A DNA stretch of 9,864 bases from an uncultured Peptococcaceae bacterium (lineage in GTDB: Bacteria > Bacillota > Peptococcia > Peptococcales > Peptococcaceae): assembly GCA_902496505.1 (NCBI GenBank), contig CABVBB010000039.1:1-9864 (forward strand), in the 5' to 3' direction. Position 1 is the stretch's first letter, and the number at the start of each line of letters is the position of its first letter. Of the stretch, positions 5,220-9,864 are shown one piece after another. The notes beneath the pieces were generated by a model. The model was not told the DNA's origin. It saw nothing but the letters and a program-made list of their open reading frames with translations, and did no database searches. Both the position numbers and the translations under genes were made by a program.

Positions 5220-6815
5220 TTATTCGGCTGCCCGGTCTCTACTGCCAGTAAACTGGTCGATATAGTGCTGGGCTGTTTCTTTATATTCATCAGCATAGTG
5301 CTGACCAATATTTTTAATATTTCCTGCGTTTTCTGTCTGGCTGCCGCTCTCGGCGGTATCGTCCGCAGCGGCAGTATTGTCTGTCTCATCTTTTGCAGCA
5401 CCAGCGTTTTTAAAAGCGTCGAGGTGATCCTGTACTGCCTCTTTATAATGATCAGCATAGTCCTGACCGGTATTTTTGTACTGATCAGCATAGTGCTGAC
5501 CCATCTCTTTGTACTGGTCAGCGTACTCCTGGCCTTTTTCTTTATACTCGTCAGCATAATCTTGGCCGACATCTTTGTACTGATCGGCGTAATCCTGCCC
5601 CATTTCTTTGTACTGGTCAGCATAGTCCTGGCCGACATCTTTATAATGGTCAGCGTAATCTTGGCCGACATCTTTGTACTGATCGGCGTAGTCCCGGCCT
5701 ATTTCTTTGTACTGGTCAGCATAATTTTGGCCAACATCTTGGTAGTGGTGGATGTCGTTTTGGCTGGCGGTCTGCTGCGCTGGGGCTGTGCTGTCTGCCT
5801 GCGGCTGGCTGTTCGTGTCCTCAGGCGGTGTGTCTTCGCGGCTTTGCGTCAGCACCTCACCACTGTAGGCATCCAGCGTATAGCGGCAGATAGTGCCCGG
5901 CGCAGTGAGGGTGATCTGATAGACCATCCGGCCCTTAGGGGCATCCAGCCAAACGGTGTGCGCCTGGAGCTCTGTCAAATCAGCAGCGGCCTGAGCCAGT
6001 CTCAGCGCCTGGTCTGCGCCGATGTAGGCCTTATCGCTGGGCGTGCCTTGCAGTTTGACCGCTGAAGTCTCGGTCTGCGGCGAGGTCAGAAGCGTGCCCA
6101 GCTCGTTGATGGAGAGATCCTTGAGTTCTTCAGCCGTCCGCTGGGTATCTCCCGCTGCCAGCTCGTCAATGAGTGCCATCTTGCCTACGGATATCCCATA
6201 ATGCTCAGCCTGCGGTCGGAGCGTTTCCCCTTGGGTAAGGGTCTGGCTGAGCACAGCACCGTCCAAGGCACGCTGAGCCATGCTGGTCTCCACTTCACTG
6301 GCGACCTTCTCTGCCAGAGCTTCTCCCCGGACCGCATCAGGCTGCTGGATGGTGACTAAGACGGCATTAGCTTCTTCACGAAGGTAGCCTTGCGCCATGA
6401 GCACCCCGACGACATCATCCAAAGCATCGTCCAGCGGCCGTCCTTTGGTCTCGACTGCATCCAGCACAGCCTTGGCATCGTCATTGAGCGCCTGGACGTC
6501 GATGATACGTTCTGAACGGCTGACGCTGAACTCCAGGCTGGGGTTGACATCCAGCCCAACGAAGGCGCAGGCCACATAATTATTTTGGTAATGGCCATAG
6601 CCGCCTGCACCGCCGAGCAAGAGCAAGAGCGCTGCCGCAGCCATCATCAGCCGCCCAGATGGCCGTCTTTTTTTCCGGCGTCCCCCCTCTGACAGGTCGA
6701 GAACAGGAGCAGGCGGCTGAGCTTGGGCGCATCTGGCCATGATCTGATCCCAGACATCCGGCACGGCGTGTTCTACGGCTGTTTTCAGCTTGGCTTCGAT
6801 CTCTTGGTTTGTCAT
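5220..6815 (-). CDS. Membrane anti-sigma factor with RsgI-like middle domain, PepSY domain and hendecad-repeat tail
   Basis: The 531-residue protein should hold the ECF sigma factor of the preceding gene inactive at the membrane. Residues 1-35 are a short helical cytoplasmic part (AVEHAVPDVWDQI, 13-25) followed by a basic stretch (GRRKKRRPSGR, 45-55). One membrane helix lies at about 56-75. Residues 83-157 (GLDVNPSLEFSVS, then LNDDAKAVLDAV and AQGYLREEANAVLVTIQ) match the RsgI middle domain, including the Asn91-Pro92 pair where RsgI proteins are known to cut themselves. ISVGKMALIDEL (208-219) also fits that family. A PepSY-like domain follows (about 263-324, with RYTLDAYSGEVL). After a Gln/Thr/Pro-rich linker come ten 11-residue repeats (362-471), an acidic linker (472-503) and two more repeats. 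The ATG overlaps the sigma stop as ATGA, with GGAGG 7 bases upstream. The N-terminus does not look like classical RsgI_N. Confidence 0.88.
   Translation of the reverse strand: MTNQEIEAKLKTAVEHAVPDVWDQIMARCAQAQPPAPVLDLSEGGRRKKRRPSGRLMMAAAALLLLLGGAGGYGHYQNNYVACAFVGLDVNPSLEFSVSRSERIIDVQALNDDAKAVLDAVETKGRPLDDALDDVVGVLMAQGYLREEANAVLVTIQQPDAVRGEALAEKVASEVETSMAQRALDGAVLSQTLTQGETLRPQAEHYGISVGKMALIDELAAGDTQRTAEELKDLSINELGTLLTSPQTETSAVKLQGTPSDKAYIGADQALRLAQAAADLTELQAHTVWLDAPKGRMVYQITLTAPGTICRYTLDAYSGEVLTQSREDTPPEDTNSQPQADSTAPAQQTASQNDIHHYQDVGQNYADQYKEIGRDYADQYKDVGQDYADHYKDVGQDYADQYKEMGQDYADQYKDVGQDYADEYKEKGQEYADQYKEMGQHYADQYKNTGQDYADHYKEAVQDHLDAFKNAGAAKDETDNTAAADDTAESGSQTENAGNIKNIGQHYADEYKETAQHYIDQFTGSRDRAAE
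5241..5306 (-). repeat. Two further 11-residue repeat units after the acidic linker of the anti-sigma factor
   Basis: These 66 bases encode GQHYADEYKET and AQHYIDQFTGS (residues 504-525). They lie close to the C-terminus, separated from the main array by a 32-residue low-complexity linker rich in Ala, Asp, Thr and Glu. Confidence 0.85.
5403..5732 (-). repeat. Ten tandem 33-bp coding repeats in the anti-sigma factor gene
   Basis: These bases encode residues 362-471 as ten 11-residue units. Nine are close to GQDYADQYKDV, and the last (VQDHLDAFKNA) is degenerate. Tyr at unit positions 4 and 8 and an aliphatic or Met residue at 11 are kept in most units. The unit is nearly the same as AQDYVDEYKEV in the neighbouring secreted protein. 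Near-identity between units at DNA level makes the array prone to slippage. Confidence 0.92.
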
Positions 6816-7393
6816 GGTCTTTCCTCCCCTCCCAAACATTTGCGCAGCTTCTTCAGCGCCCGGTGGTATTTGGAAAGCACCGTGGACAGCGAAAGCTGCA
6901 AAAGCTCCGCGATCTCCCGATGTTTCATCCCCGTGACAGCGTGCAGCATCAGTATCTGCCGTTCTTCATCCGCCAGTTCCCGCATAGCCGCCCCCAGCAC
7001 CAAGCGATCTTCAGCCGAAAGAGCCGAATCTTCCGCCCAAAAGACGGCGCTGTCTTCTGCTGGCAGTTCATCCTGGCGTTTGCTTTCCCGGATCTTCATC
7101 AGCGCCAGATTGCGGGTGATGGTAAAGATCCACGGCATAGGATTGCCGTTGGGCTTATACCGTCCTGCCGCCTGGTAAATATGCAGGTACGTCTCCTGCA
7201 GCACATCCTCCGCGTCGGCTTGATTGCGCAGGATAGATAAGGCAAAGCCGTATACCGCTGTTTTTGTCTGCTCATACAATACTGCCAGCGTATCAGCGGC
7301 GCCGCCGGCCATTTGCAGGATGCATTCCTCCAGCCGCTCTCGGCCGGAAGGATTGCCGTATTCTGTTTCAGCGCAAAGCATCGCAAACAACAT
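6812..7393 (-). CDS. ECF-type RNA polymerase sigma factor
   Basis: The 193-residue protein has only sigma regions 2 and 4, as in the extracytoplasmic-function group. Region 2 spans about residues 36-106, with ILRNQADAEDVLQETYLHIY (54-73) as the core-binding helix and PMPWIFTITRNLALMKIR (85-102) as the -10-recognising part. A variable acidic linker (107-128) follows. Region 4 (about 130-186) has ADEERQILMLHAVTGMKHRE and a helix-turn-helix IAELLQLSLSTVLSKYHRALKKLR. It directs RNA polymerase to its own promoters when freed from its anti-sigma factor, which by 4-base gene overlap (ATGA) is the next gene. ATG 7393 has GGAGGG 10 bases upstream and a closer AGGAG. ATG 7381 is a possible alternative start. 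It is not a SigI-type sigma, although its partner has an RsgI-like outer domain. The target promoters are unknown. Confidence 0.93.
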   Translation of the reverse strand: MLFAMLCAETEYGNPSGRERLEECILQMAGGAADTLAVLYEQTKTAVYGFALSILRNQADAEDVLQETYLHIYQAAGRYKPNGNPMPWIFTITRNLALMKIRESKRQDELPAEDSAVFWAEDSALSAEDRLVLGAAMRELADEERQILMLHAVTGMKHREIAELLQLSLSTVLSKYHRALKKLRKCLGGEERP

Positions 7394-7507
7394 ATCTCCT
7401 GTTCCCTCCTGTCACCTTATACATGCTTGAGGAGATCGTTTTATTGCACCCCTCAGAAAAAAATATTAATTTTTTTACGCGCCCGCCTTAAACGGCTTTT
7501 GCCCTAT
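7394..7507 (-). promoter_or_regulatory. Upstream region of the sigma-factor operon; promoter not resolved
   Basis: This region must hold the operon promoter, because the transporter terminator lies directly upstream. It contains a long A/T block (7457-7478). It also has a minus-strand TATAAG (7421-7416) with no good -35 partner, lying so close to the GGAGGG ribosome site that a start from it would leave almost no leader. An AAAAC stretch about 15 bases before GTATAA vaguely recalls an ECF promoter, but the spacing is short. No element is strong enough to call. Confidence 0.35.
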
Positions 7508-7546
7508 AAAAAATGACGCAATCAGGAAGGCTCCATGATTGCGTCA
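7508..7546 (-). terminator. Strong Rho-independent terminator of the transporter gene
   Basis: A perfect 11-base stem (TGACGCAATCA at 7514-7524 and TGATTGCGTCA at 7536-7546) has an 11-base loop. On the minus strand it is followed by six Ts (7513-7508). It begins 17 bases after the transporter stop codon. Confidence 0.92.
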
Positions 7547-7562
7547 AATGCTCATGATACGA

Positions 7563-8999
7563 TTAGAATAATAGGCCGCCCAGAGGGATCCCGATCACGA
7601 TCAGCGCTGCCAGGACCGCAACGACGGAGAGGACGCCCTGCAGATACGCCTGCTTGGTATCGATCCATTCGTTGTTGCCGAAGACCAGACCAGCGCGGGA
7701 AGAAGCGCCCGGCGTCGCTAAAGCAGCTGTCAGGCCGAAAATGACCACCGCTGCGGTGATGGCTGGGTTGGCGTTGAACATAATGGACATCTGACACAGC
7801 AGCGGCGTCAGCACGACCAAAAGTACGGTGTTGTTGAGGAACTGGGTCGCCACACAGCAGATGACGGCGGAGATGATGTAGATCATGATGGGGCTTTGAC
7901 CGACAAAGATCGGCTGCAAAGTCATCATCAGCGCCTTGATGATACCGGCGTCATTGCTCATGAGCAGACTGCCCAGAGGGCCGACGGCAGCCAGCAGGCA
8001 GACCATAGACCACGGGATAGCGGCAGTGGCTTTGGTAAAATTCATGGTCGGTTCGCCGTCTGTCTTGTAAGCGCAGAGCAAGACGATCAACAGCACGATG
8101 ACGCCCAGCGCGCCCAGGCTCTTAAAGAGCGCTGCCACAGACCAGCCAGCGGGCAATATCCCTGGAGCATACAAAAGCACCATCATCAGCACGGTCAGAA
8201 TGCCGCCCAATTTCTGTTTGCCATCAAACTGCACATGATCGCCCAAGCCTAAGGCATCGACATTTTTCAGCTTGCTCACATCGATCTTGACGATGAATTT
8301 GCCCATAAGCATGAAAAGCACTACGCTGACCAAGGCGATCACCAACATAAAGATACTGTAACGCAGCATGCCGATGGTCATCCCGCTGGCGGTCGCCAGA
8401 CCCTTGAGGCCCATCAAAGACCACGGCGACCAGGGAATGACGGTCATGCCCATGATAGAGACATACGCCACGCCGATGAGCACGAAGCTGGTCAATTTTT
8501 CCCGCTTAGCATAGCCCAGATTGAGCAGCATCTGGTAGCAAATGCCCCACATCAAAAAGATCGTGGCGTAAATGCCCACACACGCAGAGACCACATAGGT
8601 GACCAGAAAAATGACGAATAAGAATAAATACGGTTTGCCCGCTAAAAATTTGCGTGAGAGCATCCATTGGGCAATCGAATTGGTCAGGCCGATATCCTCC
8701 AGCCATTTGGTAAAGACCGAGAAAAAGATGATCAAGAGGACGATCTCACTGCCGAAGCCCTCTCCAAAAACATCGGTCAATGTGCCATAGCCCGTAAAAC
8801 TTATGAGCACCAGTCCTAATAAACTGGGCCAGATCAGATCGATAAAGATCCAGCCGTAGATCAGCCCGGCAAAAATACCGACTGCCTTCATCCCCATCGG
8901 TGTGATCACTTCACCAGCAGGCAATAGCCAGCCGCAGGCGATCAGCGCCAGCATGATCACATAATGCACAAAATACAGATCCGTTCCTTTTTTTGACAT
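7563..8999 (-). CDS. DASS/SLC13-type anion transporter
   Basis: The 478-residue, highly hydrophobic protein with about 11-13 membrane segments has the length of divalent anion:sodium symporters (CitT/INDY/SLC13), which import dicarboxylates, citrate or related anions. Family cues are an N-terminal MKAVGIFAGLIYGWI (37-51), the amphipathic GFGSEIVLLIIFFSVFTKWLEDIGLTNSIAQWML block (81-114), and a C-terminal half with QFLNNTVLLVVLTPLL (386-401) in the place of the second SNT substrate/sodium motif. The first SNT motif region reads SACVGIYATIFLMW (138-151) and is not recognisably SNT, so coupling ion and substrate may differ from the studied members. ATG 8999 has AAGGAGGAG upstream. It stands alone between its own promoter region and terminator. 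The substrate cannot be told from context. Confidence 0.85.
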   Translation of the reverse strand: MSKKGTDLYFVHYVIMLALIACGWLLPAGEVITPMGMKAVGIFAGLIYGWIFIDLIWPSLLGLVLISFTGYGTLTDVFGEGFGSEIVLLIIFFSVFTKWLEDIGLTNSIAQWMLSRKFLAGKPYLFLFVIFLVTYVVSACVGIYATIFLMWGICYQMLLNLGYAKREKLTSFVLIGVAYVSIMGMTVIPWSPWSLMGLKGLATASGMTIGMLRYSIFMLVIALVSVVLFMLMGKFIVKIDVSKLKNVDALGLGDHVQFDGKQKLGGILTVLMMVLLYAPGILPAGWSVAALFKSLGALGVIVLLIVLLCAYKTDGEPTMNFTKATAAIPWSMVCLLAAVGPLGSLLMSNDAGIIKALMMTLQPIFVGQSPIMIYIISAVICCVATQFLNNTVLLVVLTPLLCQMSIMFNANPAITAAVVIFGLTAALATPGASSRAGLVFGNNEWIDTKQAYLQGVLSVVAVLAALIVIGIPLGGLLF

Positions 9000-9068
9000 G
9001 TTCTTCTCCTCCTTGTAGACCCCTTAGTGACAGCTTTCAGCTGCTTGCAATTGAACACATTATAATTT

Positions 9069-9097
9069 TTTATAGTGGAGGGTTTGTTGTTCACCAA
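9069..9097 (-). promoter_or_regulatory. Candidate promoter of the transporter gene
   Basis: On the minus strand TTGGTG (9097-9092) and TATAAA (9074-9069) are 17 bases apart, giving a leader of about 65 bases. A perfect TATAAT also lies at 9064-9059, but its 17-base -35 partner (ACAAAC) is poor. The two -10 candidates are alternatives. Confidence 0.45.
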
Positions 9098-9102
9098 CAA
9101 CA
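9085..9102. promoter_or_regulatory. Inverted repeat overlapping the transporter promoter, possible operator
   Basis: TGTTGTT-CACC-AACAACA is a perfect 7-base inverted repeat with a 4-base spacer, and it covers the -35 element of the transporter promoter. It is not followed by a T run on either strand, so it is not a terminator. A repressor site is the likely reading, but the regulator is unknown. Confidence 0.4.
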
Positions 9103-9151
9103 TTTCCAAAAATAATATTTATCTTTGAAACAGCCCGTTTCAGCCTCAAAA

Positions 9152-9193
9152 TAAAAAAACGGCCTGCTAAGCTTTGACTTAGCAAACCGTTTT
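9152..9193 (-). terminator. Rho-independent terminator of the 160-residue protein gene
   Basis: Outer arms AAAACGG (9156-9162) and CCGTTTT (9187-9193) and inner arms TGCTAAG (9165-9171) and CTTAGCA (9178-9184) are separated by a 2x2 mismatch. The loop is CTTTGA. The minus-strand transcript ends in seven Us. It starts 29 bases after the upstream gene's stop. Confidence 0.92.
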
Positions 9194-9221
9194 CCAAAAC
9201 ATATGCCGCTTGGGCGTCTAT

Positions 9222-9704
9222 TTAATTTGCGCACCCGCGGAAGAAGATCCCTTCCGCCTGTGCTAATAAAGCGATCCGCCTGAGCATAGCCGGATCCGCA
9301 TTGTAGACGCTGGTCTGGAACGCACCATCAATGGAAATAAGCGTGCGCGACGGCCGAAACAGGACCTTGATAGCGCCGCTGTCGCGGGTGATGATCGCTT
9401 TGATCAGCGTCGCCAGCTGTTCCAGCGGGATCTGCGCCAGATTGACCTGGCTGTAGGGCTTGAACCAATCGTCATCCCCAGCGTCTACCAAAAGTATATC
9501 TGCCTCCTCATAGCAGAGCAGCTTGAAAATGATGATGCCCACCCGCTCCGCATAACGCGGCAAAGTCTTGCCCTTGAGCAAAAAATTTTCCACAGCCCCA
9601 TAGTTGGGATTCCCCGCCGGCACCTGCTGAGGAAAAATATCCAACACATAACAATTGCCCTCCTGGAGAGCATCGATCTCTGCCAATAACTGTGCTTGAT
9701 CCAT
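9222..9704 (-). CDS. Uncharacterised 160-residue cytoplasmic protein
   Basis: I do not recognise a family. The protein starts MDQAQLLAEIDALQEG and has no signal peptide or clear membrane span. It reads as a mixed alpha/beta soluble protein. A block CYVLDIFPQQVPAGNPNYGAV (18-38) is followed by AERVGIIIFKLLCYEEADILL, an acidic turn DAGDDDWFKPY, a helix LATLIKAIITRDSGA, and IKVLFRPSRTLISIDGAF. Cys occurs only at residues 18, 64 and 158. ATG 9704 is chosen because the promoter -10 lies at 9745-9750. The 39-codon in-frame extension upstream would run through that promoter. Its ribosome site (GAAAGG about 11 bases upstream) is weaker than those of its neighbours. It is a monocistronic unit with its own terminator. 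Confidence 0.7.
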   Translation of the reverse strand: MDQAQLLAEIDALQEGNCYVLDIFPQQVPAGNPNYGAVENFLLKGKTLPRYAERVGIIIFKLLCYEEADILLVDAGDDDWFKPYSQVNLAQIPLEQLATLIKAIITRDSGAIKVLFRPSRTLISIDGAFQTSVYNADPAMLRRIALLAQAEGIFFRGCAN

Positions 9705-9744
9705 CCTGATCACGACCTTTCTTTGAACGATAGCCTCTACCTTT

Positions 9745-9773
9745 AGTATAAAAGAAAATTTCCGTTCAAGCAA
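9745..9773 (-). promoter_or_regulatory. Promoter of the 160-residue protein gene
   Basis: On the minus strand TTGCTT (9773-9768) and TATACT (9750-9745) are 17 bases apart, which predicts a leader of roughly 34 bases before ATG 9704. The -10 is good and the -35 is moderate. Confidence 0.5.
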
Positions 9774-9802
9774 GCTTTGCAGCCAGCCCGTGAAAATAAA
9801 AA

Positions 9803-9820
9803 TGACAAAAAAAGTTGTCA
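9803..9820. promoter_or_regulatory. Inverted-repeat operator copy 1, TGACAA-N6-TTGTCA
   Basis: This is a perfect 6-base inverted repeat with a 6-base spacer (AAAAAG). An identical-arm site lies 26 bases away, centre to centre. On the minus strand it could also pass for a terminator stem followed by TTTTTATTTT, but the repeated layout favours an operator. Confidence 0.5.
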
Positions 9821-9827
9821 TTGCATG

Positions 9828-9856
9828 TTGACAAATATCCTTGTCACCGTTATACT
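9828..9856 (+). promoter_or_regulatory. Near-consensus sigma-A promoter for a plus-strand gene beyond the window
   Basis: TTGACA (9828-9833) and TATACT (9851-9856) are separated by exactly 17 bases, differing from consensus at one base only. The predicted start is near the last bases of the window, so the driven gene lies outside it and is divergent from the 160-residue protein gene. Confidence 0.75.
9829..9846. promoter_or_regulatory. Inverted-repeat operator copy 2, TGACAA-N6-TTGTCA, overlapping the -35
   Basis: It has the same arms and the same 6-base spacing (ATATCC) as the copy at 9803-9820. It covers most of the -35 and the spacer of the plus-strand promoter, a position typical for repression. 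Confidence 0.6.
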
Positions 9857-9864
9857 GATGTTGA

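Noticed and set aside
4647..5732. CRISPR-like array of about 33-base repeats
   Set aside because: The units are contiguous with no unique spacers, stay in frame and code for 11-residue protein repeats.
5265..6065. Plus-strand 266-codon frame that translates to a very hydrophobic repetitive protein
   Set aside because: It is the antisense of the Tyr/Asp/Lys repeat codons of the anti-sigma gene, which read backwards as Val/Leu/Ile-rich units. It has no ribosome site and overlaps a well-supported gene.
9803..9820. Terminator for a minus-strand gene beyond the window
   Set aside because: The stem is only 6-8 A/T-rich pairs. The same arms and spacing recur at 9829-9846 on a plus-strand promoter, which fits an operator pair better.
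9222..9821. Longer frame for the 160-residue protein with a membrane-like N-terminus
   Set aside because: The extra 39 codons cover the promoter and reach the operator copy at 9803-9820. The hydrophobic look comes from A/T-rich control DNA.

Overview
The window is an ordinary chromosomal stretch of a Bacillota bacterium. It carries a recognisable yabG (a sporulation protease), strong GGAGG-type ribosome binding sites and Rho-independent terminators, which together point to a spore-forming or formerly spore-forming clostridial or Negativicutes-like lineage. The genus cannot be named from this sequence. All eight genes called here in addition to a tiny one are on the minus strand, so transcription runs from high to low coordinates. 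No tRNA, rRNA, insertion sequence or CRISPR array was seen, and no gap without a gene exceeds about 220 bases.

Layout from high to low coordinates. (a) 9705-9864 is a divergent control region. It has a near-consensus plus-strand promoter for a gene just outside the window, two identical inverted-repeat operators (TGACAA-N6-TTGTCA), and a minus-strand promoter for an unrecognised 160-residue protein (9222-9704) that ends at a clear terminator. (b) 7563-8999 is a monocistronic DASS/SLC13-type transporter with its own promoter region and strong terminator. (c) 4478-7393 is the most interesting unit: an apparent four-gene operon. It encodes an ECF sigma factor, a membrane anti-sigma factor with an RsgI-like extracytoplasmic domain, PepSY and a long 11-residue-repeat tail, then a secreted protein built almost wholly of the same 11-residue repeats, then a 27-residue peptide directly before a terminator. 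(d) 3438-4325 is yabG. (e) 1-3277 is a three-gene operon behind a good sigma-A-type promoter: a small membrane protein related to isoprenylcysteine/phospholipid methyltransferases, a GH3-family acyl-adenylating enzyme, and the start of a multi-pass membrane sensor whose GAF domain is cut by the window edge.

How the genes may work together. In the sigma operon, the sigma and anti-sigma genes overlap by 4 bases and the repeat protein follows after 33 bases, so regulator, membrane sensor and secreted product are probably made together. The anti-sigma factor's outer domain and the secreted protein share a near-identical hendecad repeat. This suggests that the secreted protein is either a partner or competitor of the sensor, or a product copied from the same helical module. 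The presumed autocleavage motif (Asn-Pro) of RsgI-type anti-sigma factors is present. The roles of the 27-residue peptide, of the GH3 operon and of the 160-residue protein are unknown.
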